From Heterobilharzia americana (lineage: Eukaryota; Platyhelminthes; Trematoda; Strigeidida; Schistosomatidae): a DNA stretch of 64,000 nucleotides. Shown here one piece after another: positions 1 to 13,051 of this stretch. The stretch covers positions 48,951,998 through 49,015,997 of the forward strand of contig OX104129.1 in the NCBI GenBank assembly GCA_944470555.2. The letters run 5' to 3'. The notes under the pieces are model-generated. The model did not search any database. It was given only the letters and a program-made list of their open reading frames with translations, and was not told where the DNA came from. Position 1 is the first letter of the stretch. Every line of letters starts with the position of its first letter. Both the position numbers and the translations under genes were made by a program.

Positions 1-1799
1 AACATCCCAATCATACTTTCTGTTTCCGTTCCCACATATATAACTCCTTCTGCTTCTAAAAAATTACTCAAGTCAAGTGCCATACAAGGACTTGTTTATC
101 TGAATCTATCTAACTGTCTATCACATCTAGGGAAATCCATTCATAAAAGGAAGAGATGAAGTCTCCTACTTCGAAGTACCTTGTTATTTAAAAAGTATCA
201 AAGAATTAACTCGGAAGTATCAGTTGTTCAAAAAATTTCTTTCATGCTAACCATACTTATTGTTTCTGTGATCTGTTTCAAAACATCATAGACATGTAGT
301 GCACCTTCCTGGCACCTAATTGCAGCTAGGAATAAAATAAGTAGGTTAAATTAATTGAATAAACCTCTAGTTCGCCTACGGATCCTTAAGGTGTTTTAAG
401 TTTTGTTTTAACGAGGATGCATCTGAGCAGGCTTTGAAGCCATTCTGCGCTCCCTTTGTGCTAGCTAGCACGCACATACTCAGAGTCCCTAGCTCAGCCA
501 CACTGGCCAGATAAGATGAATGAACTTTTTCCCAAATCATTACTATTACATTTATTCTAATAAAACACATTACTTTTTCGAAAATATTCCTGAAACTAGT
601 TCTTTTAACTTTTGTTTCGCTATCAGTACTTACACGTTAGGTAGGGAACTGCTTAAGCAGGTAATAGGGCATATCAAGTTGAGTGGGGTTGATCAAACGT
701 TAAGGAATAATAACACAACCAGCAGCACACTTCCTAAAGATGCCTCAAACTTGCATCAGACTGCATTACTGAAGATATCAAAATGAGTGTTGAACTGATG
801 TGTGGTATCAGTCAGTTTAATTTGTAAGTTAGTTTTAGCATGCCCATGACAGTTAGTAACAGATGATGACATAGCCCAGATTCAGTTGCATTGGTGCAGA
901 TGTATTAATACGTCATCTCCAGCTTGACAGTTTTATCTAATTTCGTTATTCACTTGAGCTCTCTCCTTTTCTCCTTATGGAGTTTCTGGACCTCAAATGA
1001 TATTTTCACATTTGTCTCTCATCTTGTTGGTAAGCATCTGAATGTAATATGTGGCAGTCTGAACTCATTTTCAGTCACCCGAATCCTGTGTTGAAATTGA
1101 CTCAGTGAACAACTAAATTTCTTGTCAATAATGATTTCAGGTGAATTTTTCAGTTTGTTACTAGTTCTAGGTAGCGTACATTAAAAAAATAATTACATCC
1201 TAGGACGTCTAAATTAGTTTTGACAGCACTTGAAGTTTCAATACGAGCTGCTGATATAAAAGTAGTTTAATGAGTTGAAATTTTTACTACAGCTGAAAAA
1301 CGTCCACCAGCATATGAAAATAAAACCGATCCCACCACAGACAATGAATTAATCCCGTTGAAAGTAAACTGATGAGCCTATACGGCAGCTCAATCACTGC
1401 TCAGTTGAGAGGGATTCCAATTCAAGACTGATTGGTCAACAGTAGTTTGTTTGATTCAATAGACTACAGAAGTGGTAAATTTAAGGTGTCGGTGTGGCAT
1501 CAGTTAGTGTATTTACGTATATCTGCTGATGATATTATCCTGGCTAGTAGTTATTATCAAAAAGCAATAACTGGAACAAAGAATATTCTTTTCAGTAAAT
1601 TCTCATCAGGTTCTGCGAATACAAAACACATTGGTACAGCGTGAAATCAATGCCAGTTAGGGGCAGGTACATTTTCGAAATGGAGTGAGATTCAAGGACT
1701 CTAGAGAAGTTGATTTTTATCTTTTAAATTTGTCAATATTGGGATGACATATATTTAAATGAATGATGTGATGGTGAACAGGTGAGGAGGATAAGGAAT

Positions 1800-2180
1800 A
1801 AAGGAGACAGGATTGGCCTTTAGTTTTCTGAAGGTCAGGGAATGAATAACGCTATGAAATGTTACTTCTGAATGCTCAGTTCAGGTTTGATGAGCCTTAT
1901 TGCCACAGCCTCACCCATGTTGAGCACGCGTCCGCGTGCTACACATGTTACTGTTTTTGGAATATGATGAATGACATTGAAGGAGTTATTAGCATCTCTG
2001 TGATGTCACGTGTCTACTAGGTGGGTTAGGACTGAACTTTTCACCACTTTCACTTAACCTCTTCTAAAGCAAGCTGGTAAATGCTCTCTCATCCGAAGAC
2101 GCCTCTGCCTTAAAGTTTGCCTTATGTAACTAGTTCCACTGTCATGAGCACCACTTCGGATTTTGATGATTATAGTAGCT
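1800..2180 (-). pseudogene. Penelope-like element GIY-YIG endonuclease relic (left arm copy)
   Basis: Read on the minus strand, this stretch gives a broken version of the C-terminal nuclease of a Penelope-like element: a TSYIRQT stretch (the YIG motif decayed to YIR), a region resembling RMREHLPACF, then SSVLTHLVDT and a final MGEAVAIRLIKPELSIQK. Stops interrupt it after ACFRRG and after HLVDT. The corresponding plus-strand copy lies at 28690-29060 in the right outer arm, so the relic was already there when the arms formed. No reverse transcriptase was recognised next to it. Confidence 0.7.
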
Positions 2181-2199
2181 TTCACTACTGAATGACACA

Positions 2200-5100
2200 C
2201 CATGAAGTCAAGTTGCACTGAAAGTATATTCTATCATCACAGTAATCTGACTAAAAGTACGCACCAATAGCCTTCTTACCCATTTGATTTGGTATACAAA
2301 ATTCAGATGGATGTATCGGTCTTTCATTCAGCTTCTGAATGTGTGTGAATGTGTATTTAACCTTAATCAAATGCCACACCAAAAACCTAACCTTCAGTTT
2401 GCTGAATGGCAATTTCTAAATATTGAACAAATCATTCATGATCAGGTTAGCTTTCAACATGCATACACATCAGTCGGTGATCCAGTAAAACTCTGAAAAT
2501 ACTGAAAAGTCGTTCCTTTATGGTATTGAATTGCTCAACTGCACTCACGCACAATCCACAAACAGTTGACCGTATGACTGCTGGGTCTGGAAGTGGTCGG
2601 GTTACCAATCAACCAGTGAATTGGAATCTAATAGTTCCCCTGTTCAACTGCTAATAATTCAGGTAATAACATGACCGCTATGTCATTCATCTCTTAGAAT
2701 CATTCCCCTTAAAACTTTTCTATATTCACAAAACCAGCTTCATTATGAAAAATGACTGGATATTGTCTAACGCACGTTAGCATTACTCACCTAAGAATAT
2801 GATAAAATGCAAATGCACCAGATAAGAACTGCATTAACGCAATTCGCTTCTAAAGTTGAATAAGTGAAATCGTTTGGAATTGTACGAACATGTTCAGTGT
2901 GCATGACACTGATGGTATTCTGTGGTTTCAGTAACAAAATAATCATTCAGCTTAGTTGTCATAGGTCATAAACGAATAAACATTGGTCAGAGTAGCGAAT
3001 CTCAATGATAATATTGTAACACGTAGATTCCTCATGTTGATTAGACTGAGTTGATTGGTAATTTGAAGGCAGATATATTTAGTTAAAGAGTTCTAAATAG
3101 AAGGAAAAGCATGTCCTGCATTCCCTGCTAGCTACCATCCATTATTCGTACCACTGTATAGACAGTTTGGTGGAAATTGGATAAAGATGATCAAATGAAG
3201 TTGTTCAGGAGAACGGGTTGCGTAACATGACAAAGTAATGATTCAATAAACTTCTACCTAGGGACCACAGCGACAATCAAGAGATGGTATTAAGTTGAAT
3301 GTGAAAAGATTGTCTTTGCATACCACCTAAGTCACTGTTGAAACGACCACTGTGTTCTTTTATTTCTCAAAAAAATCATCCTTCGAATCAAAACAAACAA
3401 AATCTGATAGGTTTGCAATGTTGAAGATATGAAAGAAGAAGAAATCAAAGAAGTGGCTTTTAGGTGCAAAGCTTTGATTCCCTTTATGAACAGCTGAAAA
3501 TGAAAGATGCAACTTTCAAGAATACGTGTGTGAATTTTCTCCTAAAGACAATGAAAAGGAGGAAACATTCATAGAAGTCAGGGTTGTATACTCGGGTAAT
3601 GAAATCATCAATACAGCCGTGTAGAAGTCAAAAGCTTATCTTTCATGACAATCTGTTCATCAGTGCAAAACAAAGTAGGCGAATACCTAGAGAAGCAGCT
3701 ATCAACTCACATACAAATATAAAAGCTGGCACATAAAAAGAGTAGAATAACTGGTACCTAGATACTTCACGGAAAATGTTGTGAGATATTAGAGCATAAA
3801 AGAACCGAGTGGTATCAATAATTAAACAGCAAGTTATTCGTGTAACTCATAGCCTGAAATGAGCATTGGAAAGGCATTCACGATGCAGTTCTACCCAATG
3901 TTTCATCCTGGGATCCATCTCGTGCAGTTCATCGAAGTTTGATCTCTACATACAGGAAGAGTCAGTGGTTAATCTTCGAGTGTTTCAGTATCAATGACGA
4001 CAAACCTACTCCTCTTTTAATTTTTGTACAATATGATTACAATTCACTGAATTTGGCTGAATATTTATCTCTTTTCTGTCAATTTGATACTCGCATTCAT
4101 TACTTCGGGATGCTAAACAAAATTATTTCAACAGTTCACTCCACTCAATCTCAAAACATGCCTTAAATATCTCTACAACTATTCTCTATGACAACACAGA
4201 TTTCCAAATAATCATGATGCTAATGTACAATCACCTAATTTACAGTGGTTCATGAGTGAGTGCTTTAATGGAAATCTCGTGCAGATTGACGTTCAGCGTT
4301 AAACCCGCTGAAAATTATACGTTCCACATAGCGATCAAACCAACGGAACACCTACAACCTGAGGAGAAAGTCTCACAACCCCATTAACATGAAGCATTTT
4401 AAAGCCTACATCTTTGAATACACACATTTTGTATGTTTCTTCATCCATATTATTGTCACATGTTAATGCATCGTCCATGCAGTAGACAAAGTGACCAACT
4501 AAGTCGTCGAAGATATTCAAAGTATCACTCAATTGGTCCTAGGAATACTATGAACAAACAAATGACATCGAAATCTGATAAAGGCTTGATCACTGTGAGG
4601 ACGTCGAGGGAAGTTAAATGATTCCAGTTGACAAGATGTCAACAGACTTTCTGAGATTGATATGACTGGAATTGAGTAGTCAGCGATTTACTGGATCATC
4701 CGATCAACAGTGAATAATCAGCTATCCTAGCATAATGACCGAGTAGTATTTATCCATCTCTGACTAGTCCTGTCCAAATTAGCTCTTATCAACTGCATAG
4801 AAGCTTTGACAGGTCGTCTCAGTTTCGAAAATATACGTACATATGGGGTCTTAAGATGTTCCTGGAGTGGTCTGTGGTGAAGTATTGGTATGTGTTATGA
4901 CGTATGAAATGTGTGCACCACAGGAACAAGAAGATATTAGTTTCAATTTCTGTAAGCTTGTTTAACAAATGTTCTGAAATAGGTGGTGGAATACTGAAGC
5001 TGTTGAGAGGTATGATATGTTACAAGATATTCTGTACTTACCTGTTCGGAAAATTATCATGTCATTTAGTGATTGGAGTAAGATTATCATGATATCAGCT

Positions 5101-5202
5101 GTTGTATGAAGTTATATGAATGGAGTCGAATTAGGGAGATGAAGATGAATTTCCGAATAATAATGATTAACTTACGAATTGTCCTTGTAATAATTTCGTT
5201 CC
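2200..5202. other. Non-coding part of left outer arm
   Basis: Nothing recognised beyond the arm itself. The open frames here are under 80 codons and have no family motif, signal peptide or convincing splice context. The same frames appear in the right arm, where one is extended or broken by single-base differences, which argues against coding constraint. Confidence 0.5.
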
Positions 5203-6029
5203 AGTCAGTTATAAATGAGGTGCTGAAAGTACACTACAGCTGACCTCACCAGTTAGTACTCTTTTTGATTAATACATTGAAATCGCCGTCGATACTTCTT
5301 TTAAACAGCATGACCAGTAGTAAGAAGTTAATTACACGTTTTGCCTCATGAAATCCTCAAATATATGGTGAATTTTCCTTCTTCTGCAACATTTGATGCA
5401 TGTAAACCTCATGACCGGAAAACACTGATCGAATGTTTTAACATCTTAAATACAACATCGACATATATTCAGATAATGACTGCTAATGAGATCAAATGAA
5501 TTGTCACTTTTCCTAAATTCTTTTGATATAAATTTATTCCAGTTTATCTCGTTCGGTTATCTGTTTATAAAAAGAGTTTTGCTGTCCTTAATGAGTCTAA
5601 AACTAAGACAATTTCAGAAAAGAGTTAGGTTTATATGAACTCGAAAATATTTACTTCCAGATACAAATTTAAAACAAGCAACGAATGTGGAAAAAAGCAG
5701 GATTTAATGAATTCATAAATTTCACTAGCATTCGTCAGCTGGATGCTGTACATACTTGATTATACATACCGTTAAACAATGAAAAAGAACATAAATACAT
5801 ATAATACATATATAACGTAGGCAGATATTTATGTGTAATAACATAGGAATGAACAGTTTTTACAGGTAAAGTGGTACTACAAAGGGTAGAAATAGATTTA
5901 TATAAAGTATGATTCAGATTCAACCGGATAGTATGGCAAATATTGGACTCTGAGTCAAAGGTTGACACTGGATATCGATTGTATTCGTGTAGGTCACAAT
6001 GTGTTTGAAATCAAATAATAATAATAATA
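5203..6029. other. Unannotated AT-rich spacer
   Basis: I see no gene, RNA or recognisable repeat in this stretch between the inner end of the outer left arm and the Sm-alpha-like repeat. Confidence 0.4.
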
Positions 6030-6340
6030 ATGTTATTGCTTGTATCATACCGTCAGTATGTCAAGGCATAGGAGCGCATATGCCAATAGAGACCGATCCC
6101 GTCAACGACGGTATAATACAAGCAATAACACTGAAACTACACCCGTTGCACAAGAAGTGGCTATCGTGGCTCGGTGATGTAGTGAATAACTTTCTGGCGT
6201 TTGAAGTGATCGCTTCCGAGTCCGAATCATGCGGGAAGAACACCACTCACTGGGAAGCAGGTACATCCGGTTGACGAGTCCCAAATACGACGAAATGAGC
6301 ATCCTGGACTCCACTGCTAGCCACTATCCATCTTTACAAT
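6030..6340 (+). repeat. Sm-alpha-like SINE with hammerhead relic (copy 1)
   Basis: A tRNA-like head (GTGGCTCGGTG... with a decayed B-box-like GAGTCCGAATC) is followed by a tail carrying a hammerhead-ribozyme-like segment and then by AT-rich triplet runs. The same layout is seen in reverse at 38490-38795. Schistosomes are known to carry such pol III-type repeats (Sm-alpha) encoding hammerheads. An internal inverted repeat (CCGTCAGTATG... / ...GACGGTATAATAC) precedes the tRNA-like part. The small open frames across it are incidental. Confidence 0.75.
6260..6307 (+). ncRNA. Degenerate hammerhead ribozyme (Sm-alpha copy 1)
   Basis: The core box that should read CTGANGA reads TTGACGA at 6271-6277, and the GAAA box is intact at 6292-6295. 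The stem II arms (TCC and CGA) no longer pair fully. The flank CATCCTGGACTCCACTGCT resembles the 3' end of the schistosome hammerhead. The change of the first core cytosine to T should abolish or strongly reduce cleavage, so this is called a relic. Confidence 0.65.
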
Positions 6341-6734
6341 AATAACAATAACAATAATATTAATAATAATAGAAGTGGATGTTCAAAATCGAATGGGTTG
6401 GGGATAGGTTAACTGAGTCTGGATAATAGTGAATTTCATGTAGGAAAATAATGATAATAAAAATAATATTGTTGTTCGTAGCGTAATTAGAAGACAAAGT
6501 TTATCTAAACAATGTAATTCATTTGCGCAATACATTTCAAACGATCTGATCACACATTTACTTGTCATGTCAATACATATTAAACCGAGGACTGGGGGGG
6601 GACAAATACAACAATTAACACAATAAGGGCTTAAAATTAAGAAAGATGAGAACAAACAGGAAGTGACATAGTTGATCGTAATCTTTGCAAGAAAACAGCT
6701 TCTTGTTCGTTCGTTGAAGGCAATCGGCAGGAAG

Positions 6735-6831
6735 CCATGATACTAGATCTTAGCCAATTCTTTGATGATGCAATGTAAGCATATTAGTACAATATTAAGA
6801 TTCATACAAATAAGGTGCATTAACAGCTATA

Positions 6832-6873
<42 letters not shown>

Positions 6874-6923
6874 CGCCTTTGAAAAGGCATGGATTCACTC
6901 CCCAGTTTCAATTTCTAGACTGC
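6735..6923 (+). repeat. Short inverted repeat with (TA)n core, left arm
   Basis: 189 bp that recur in reverse complement at 8262-8450. I see only about two substitutions, and the (TA)n tract has the same length in both arms. Outside the arms the flanks are unrelated. The 1.34 kb between the arms has no recognised gene. Confidence 0.9.
6834..6872. repeat. (TA)n microsatellite
   Basis: Uninterrupted TA dinucleotide run inside the left arm of the short inverted repeat. Confidence 0.95.
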
Positions 6924-7421
6924 TAACTGCTAACTAACATCTACTAATGTGCACCGCGATGCTGAGCTTCCTGGCTTGGTTGACACATTGCAAATATGAT
7001 CGATAGGATTCGGCCTGCACTCAGGACTAGACAACATGAAATTCGTTGCACTCCAGTGACCAATCAATACTTTTGTATTCATTGGTCCCAATATTATGCT
7101 AAATGATAAGTATTCCTAATGGGAAAGTAAATAAAAATTAAATCTTTGCAGTTATAACTCATTGTTCATTGTTTACTTAAACTGACCTTAAAGCTTCGTA
7201 TATCGCACAAACTGCTGCCGACAAAAAGTAAAATAATTTCGATAAAATATTTTATTCCCTGGGAATAGAAAACAGAATATCTATGAAGTGTACATATATG
7301 TATACAATGTGTATATATTTCGTAATTCGACAATATCATAACCCTTGTCTTTCGAATTCATTATGAATGAATTTCCGTTTATTGTCATGTATTTGACCTC
7401 TTTTGTCTTTCTTGTTGGATG

Positions 7422-7444
7422 CATATATATATATATATATATAA
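7422..7444. repeat. (TA)n microsatellite
   Basis: TA run in otherwise unannotated spacer. Confidence 0.95.
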
Positions 7445-7980
7445 TTCGCTTGTACACTTATCTTCCTCAGTTTGTTGGCATTCAAACTGGAGGAATGTTT
7501 TGTTTGGTTAACAGAAAGTTATCCTCCCTGTTGCATACATGTATTTATCCTTAGAGAATAAGAATATGTATGCCAAGGAAAATCTTAGGTTTTCTGTTTT
7601 CTATGTAAAGATTCTAAGATATGATAAAAATGTCATGTATCTAAAGACTTGTATATTTTGAAACAAAGGAATATCCTATAAATCGGTCGAATTTAACTTT
7701 ATCTATTTTTTCTTACATTCAGCTTTCTTTACTAAGATATATGTAAATATTTGCATTTTCTTGGAAAAAGAAACAGAAAGTTATGCTGCTACCTTGATGA
7801 ACTGATGAGTTTTCATTTTCGACGTGTAAAATTGTTGAAAGTATTCAACTACTACACTAAGACTTTCAGATCATCGAATCACCCTCAACTGATATAATGG
7901 TATGCAACAAGAATGTAAGCTACTTCTCAACTAATTTAGGTTTCAGTAAAAAGAATTTGAAGGCATAACACTACTTCTCA

Positions 7981-7982
<2 letters not shown>

Positions 7983-8025
<43 letters not shown>
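7983..8025. repeat. (TA)n microsatellite
   Basis: About 43 bp of uninterrupted TA repeats in the loop of the short inverted repeat. Confidence 0.95.
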
Positions 8026-8027
<2 letters not shown>

Positions 8028-8261
8028 GTCAACTGTTATTATTAGGTTTACCTGTAGCCTGTAAGTACTATATTCCAGGATTCTGTGCAGATGAGTTAGA
8101 GTGGGTTTTTGGTGACTATCCATTCAGTTAGAGCAATAATCTGCAGAAGAAAAAAGAAGGAAGATACGTGAGCTAGCGACTTACCAAGCTCAGGGAATGC
8201 CGTTAAGGTTAGAAATAAAGGACAGTCAATGAATGGAAATAATTCACAACTAGGAGACAAG

Positions 8262-8311
8262 GCAGTCTAGAAATTGAAACTGGGGAGTGAATCCATGCCT
8301 TTTCAAAGGCG

Positions 8312-8353
<42 letters not shown>

Positions 8354-8450
8354 TATAGCTGTTAATGCACCTTATTTGTATGAACCTTAATATTGTACTA
8401 ATATGCTTACATTGCATCATCAAAGAATTGGCTAAGATATAGTATCATGG
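8262..8450 (-). repeat. Short inverted repeat with (TA)n core, right arm
   Basis: Reverse complement of 6735-6923, including a (TA)n run at about 8313-8351 of the same length. The repeat ends sharply at both sides, as an inserted element or a duplicated block would. Confidence 0.9.
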
Positions 8451-9930
8451 TGACCATGGACTCTGTAGGGGCAGTGGAAGAGAAACAAGGATGTGTAGTG
8501 ATTTAAATGAAGACTTATCACATTTCGTAGATATACACGGGATACAGCTAGTGATTTATCCTTCTTGACTGGAAATAAACACAACAACTCACATTAACTT
8601 GGTATCAAGTGGCTTCCCACTCGCAAAAGACTGCTGTAAAGCCCCAGTATTAGAACTTCGAATTAAAATTGATGAAATATATGGGCATAAAAATAAAACT
8701 GAATGACGGCAGCATCCGTAGCGTGAAAGTAAAACAGTTATGCAACCAATATGACATGAGTCGTAAATCTTTGAAGCAATGGTCATGACTTCAAATTCAA
8801 CACTCTCTAATATTATGAAAAGAAATGTAAAGCATGTATCAAACCTGGGGTAAACACAAATATCTTCATGAAAATAAAGAATTGATGAACAACTAAACGA
8901 GCCACCTGTACGATAAACTAACTAGCTGAAAATAACTTTCGAAAGATCACGCATACAGTAGTCATAGGTGTCTTCAAGATAGAAGAGAGAAAATTAAAAT
9001 GGGCTGACCACTCTAACGTTTATTATTCAATTAAATGATATAATGTGCTATATGATAAAATTATCAGCCATTTTGATTATCATTTAGTTTAGACTTTAAA
9101 AATAGTCATAACTCCAGTGAAATCAACAATAATTTCATCCCACAAGTTTGTATCACCAGGCCAAACCATATTGTATTACATTTACCCACCATTCAACCAA
9201 CCAACCCGGCCCCTCGAATGTTGTTTCATTACAAATTCACCACTAAAATAGCTTAAAACACAGGACCAAAAACAGCTGTTCACACTGAGCTGATTGTTCA
9301 AATCGCCTAATTCAAAATGATTCACATATTATACGCAAAAATTCATCGTCATGCTGGCAGATACCACTGAGTTGTAGAATTAATATAGCATATCTACTAA
9401 TGAAATCTATTTTAGACGGTATCTTGCAACAAATACTGCAAGATAAATAAAAATTTCGTTAGATGATTTCAAGACTAAGACAACAGAAAACACATTAGAT
9501 GAAGTCAAGTTGAATAAATAATCAGGTGATTACTTGAAAACAGGCTGATAAAATCCTTGGTATACCTTTGATTGGTGGTCAGTAAGATGATGAGAAATTG
9601 CAATAATTCTCTCGGTTTAGTCAAAAAACTGTCAAGTTATCAAACAGTTCTAGACGAGAGGCAGTTGTGTTGTTTATTGTAAAGTGAATTTTCAAGTGGA
9701 ATTTTTTCATGGAAACTTTACACCTCTCGACATGATCCTGAGGGCAGTTAAAAATAAACTCAATAACGACTACAGACTTACACATCGATAAAAGATACCA
9801 ATCGAAAAATCATACTAGGAGTAATGTTTTACTTGACGTCTACAGTTTTTAAATTTCAAAGTAAAATCGATGGGCAAACTGAAAGATTTGCGCTGAGATT
9901 GCTAATATCTCTTATCATCGCTGGGGTGTT
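8451..9930. other. Unannotated AT-rich spacer
   Basis: No gene, RNA or recognised repeat. Open frames are short and without family motifs. Confidence 0.4.
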
Positions 9931-9939
9931 TATGGATAG

Positions 9940-10347
9940 TTAAGGAAGGACAACCCTTGAAATATTTTGTCCTGCACCGATAATATGGTTTAAACTTATA
10001 GAAAACATATATACAGCAATTAAATCAGAAATGTAATTTCCTTGTGGATAATAGACCAGATTATTGAACAGCAGACAGTAGGTTCTTTTATCAACCAGGG
10101 CTTTTTGAGATGACCTTGACACAAGCAGGCTACCACCTATCACATACTGATTTACGAAAAGACAAGACACGCTTTGAAGTCGGAAGTAACACATACTCTT
10201 CATACTGGTAAAATTACTGCATCTGTTCAGAAAATAAAGGTCCATGTGGGCAAATATTGACTTGGAGAAAACGTCAACGATATTAAAGCTTTCCAAGAAA
10301 TACATCTTCCAGATCTCGATGATGTCAAAAACAACAGCAGTATTCAA
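9940..10347 (-). other. Unassigned 135-codon open frame
   Basis: An uninterrupted ATG-to-stop frame of 135 codons, long for this AT-rich DNA. The predicted product is rich in F, Y, I and V, without a clear signal peptide, domain motif or repeat. I see no convincing splice acceptor or polyadenylation context tied to it and do not recognise the protein. It may be chance or a decayed exon. Confidence 0.2.
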
Positions 10348-10659
10348 CAGTATACTGTAGTCATTTCAAATTACTTGATAAGCCTTGATGTAGTTTACCG
10401 CCACGCAACTTAACTAAGGTGTAATATCTAGGAAATGAAAACTACTAGCTGTCAGTTAAAAACGCCAATTATCAACCTAACACTCGTCTGCTGACAGTGT
10501 GACGGATAGTGAAGCAGAAATCAGTGTAATTCCAACGATCTCTGCAGGAAGACTATAATTTTTTCACATTTAGGTCAGCAAGCAATACACGAATGCAGCT
10601 AACATGTTTACGGATTATTCGAAGTATTGTTGGATTATGATTAGTATTATTTGTCTCCA

Positions 10660-13051
10660 GGGTTCCTAGTGAAACATAGGGCTTCAGTAACACGTCACCA
10701 TTTCACTCTCTTCGACCTGGCTCCACCACTGCCCATTACCTTTCATTTCTTACTCACACCATCTCCTCCATGTCACCCTCGCCTCGCAAGCCCGACTCGT
10801 AGTTTCCAATTCGGCTTCCACTCGACGGCCTGGACTGGCGCGTGATGTCCCCAATCGGTCTTCTCAGTGTATCCACAGTCCAATCCATCTCCACTTTCTT
10901 CCAGTGCATATTTGTTGGGCAATGGGTTCTTGGTTTGTTGGTTGTCAGCCAACCAGCCAGAGTTCTTTGTTGCCTATTCTTTCTGGCCACCTGATTTGAT
11001 CTTCAGCATCGAGTGAGAATAGGCGGCAACTGTTGATGAATGTCTGCAGTTTGTTGGAAACGCTTTTCGTGACGCGCCAAGTTTCTGAACCACCGTGTAG
11101 AAGCACTGACTTGACCGACTTAGTGTTGACGTCCTCATCTGTGCCTGTGCCGCCTCTAGTTAAAACTATGCTGCCTATTTAGGTAGGTAGGTGAAAGAGA
11201 CAACTTCCTCTAGATTTCTCCCGTTCATGGCGATTGGTGCTTGTTGTTGTTGTTGTTGTCGGTTGGGTGCCTTCATCACCTCTGTCTTCTCTACATTCAC
11301 TTGAAATCCCGTCTTCACTGCCCTGCCTCTTCTGTCAACTTGTTGGTTTTTGCCTAAAGATCTCCGAGTTTGTATCACAAGACATTGGACATAAATCATC
11401 ATCGTTGGCGAAATCCAAATCTTCTTCTGTGGTCTTTTCATCAGTCCAGCCAGAGTATGCCAGTCTTCTCGCTCCTCACAGTTTTCTGTTGCATGATCCA
11501 GTCCAGTCGACCACAATCAGGAAAGAAGATCATCGGTGATAGTAGGCGGCAACCTTGTCTTGCTCCTGTCTTCACTTGAAAAGCATCACTGAGCTTCCCA
11601 CTGTGAATCACTCGGCATGTGGTGTCATCATATAGTATATGGCTGTTGAATGAGGTTGATAAAGGTTTGTGGTACTCCGGAGTGTTGAAGCAACTGCCAA
11701 ATTACTTCTCGGTTAAGGCCTTTCCAAAATCGACGAAGTTGAGGTAGAGATCCAGTTGACTGCCATTCTACGCTGTGTTCTGTCATGATGCGTAGTGTAG
11801 TGTTGAAATTTGATCTGTACATGATTTGTTCTTCCTGAAGCCAGCCAGCCAGTTCCGGTCGTAGTTTTGAATCAAGAGCATTTCCTAGTCTCTCTCTCCA
11901 GGATGATGCAGCTTAGTATTTGGCTTGCTTGGAGTGGACACGAGTGGAGCATAACACCGCCTCAAATCTTGCAGAGACTTAGGTCACCCTTCTTTGAGAG
12001 TTTGACAGGGTAACCCTTTCTCTAATCGGCAGGTGTGAACCTATATCTGCTCCCCTTCTTGATCTGATCTTGTGTCAAGTAGACTGCTCCTCCATTTTCT
12101 TCACATTGAAATAAAGTTGGTCTGATTTTTAGTGTGTCCATCTGGTGAAATCCATGTTGCTTTATGAATATCCTTGTGTTTTTACACGCTGTCTCCAATC
12201 ACCAAATCGTTGAATGCGCAGAAATCTCCAAACAGTTCCACATTCTCATTCATTTCACCAAGTGCTTCTCGACCCATGATTGCTTCTCTTCCTGTGTTGT
12301 CCCCTCCCAGTTTGGCATTCATTCATGTCACCCGTTAGAAGTTTGATATCACCAACTGGAGTCTTGTCCATCACTAATTCCAGTTGTCTGTAGAACTCCT
12401 CCTTCTTCTCTTCATCTGCATTATTTGTCGGTGAATGGCGTAACATTGAATGATTGTGACTCCCCTTCCTTTTGAATTGAATCCATCTTGCTGTTATGAT
12501 CCTGCAAGAGGAGATTGATTCCCACTGTATGAGAGCCTTCGATGCCCTTCGAGGGGACATCATGATAGACACTCGAAAACTCAGTGTGCTCATGGTTGTC
12601 GTCTGGGTGACAATATCGGAGTAGATCATTGACTCCTCTCCAGTTGACAGTTTGGAGAGTCCACTTGCATTCCATCTGCAGATCCCTTGCAGATTCCTAG
12701 CCCAGCACTTCTATGCTATATCGTTTCATCTCCTTTACAATCTGGGCAGCCTTGCCAGCTGGTTTCATACATGGTGCGGACATTCCATGTCCCCATCCTT
12801 ACTTTCGCTTTCATCGAGGGAGAGAAGACACATCGGCCAATTGGCTTCCCTAAGGCTTTCACCAACCGGCGTCCTTTCGCCTCTCCGATTCCAGCGTGGA
12901 TTAATTTTGTTTTAATGTTTTATATTTTCTTTGTGCTTTGAAGTTTGTTTAGTGATTGGATTGATTTTATGGGTTAGGGTTGCTAGCCCTATGCCCAATC
13001 TCCTCTGTTTATCCGGTCTTAGGGCCGGCTAGTAACTAGTGAATTAGTTAA
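10660..13051 (-). mobile_element. Decayed RTE-type LINE (SR2-like), left copy of inverted pair
   Basis: On the minus strand this 2.39 kb block carries, in order, an endonuclease start (MGTWNVRTMYET), APE-like endonuclease pieces (PTNNADEEKKEEFYRQL, LLTGDMNECQTG, HKATWISPDGHT), then RT pieces (DAFQVKTGARQGCRLSP, DFADD) and the C-terminal TLRRPIGDITRQ region. This order matches RTE elements such as schistosome SR2, but several frameshifts, stops and internal losses split it, and it is shorter than a usual intact RTE (over 3 kb). The copy at 16228-18619 matches it base for base except, as far as I could check, at 12999/16280. No target-site duplication is obvious. It cannot encode a working enzyme. 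Confidence 0.88.

Larger units (their letters stand above)
1..5202 (+). repeat. Outer inverted repeat, left arm (~5.2 kb)
   Basis: This segment is repeated in reverse complement at 25677-30860. The first bases pair with position 30860, and the match fades near 5202/25677, where the flanks become unrelated. The arms differ by scattered substitutions and small indels: about 13 bp present near 4790 and missing from the right arm, about 5 bp near 350, and 1 bp near 750. By eye they are about 98-99% identical. Because the arm reaches base 1, it may continue outside the window. Apart from a Penelope-like nuclease relic near 1800-2180, I recognise no gene here; the short open frames match those of the other arm and look incidental. 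Confidence 0.93.

Noticed and set aside
6061..6314. Overlapping short open frames on both strands
   Set aside because: They lie within the Sm-alpha-like SINE and its ribozyme segment; no coding evidence.
11175..11579. Open frames of 69-113 codons within the RTE copies (and their twins at 17700-18104)
   Set aside because: They are fragments or antisense shadows of the decayed RT region, not separate genes.
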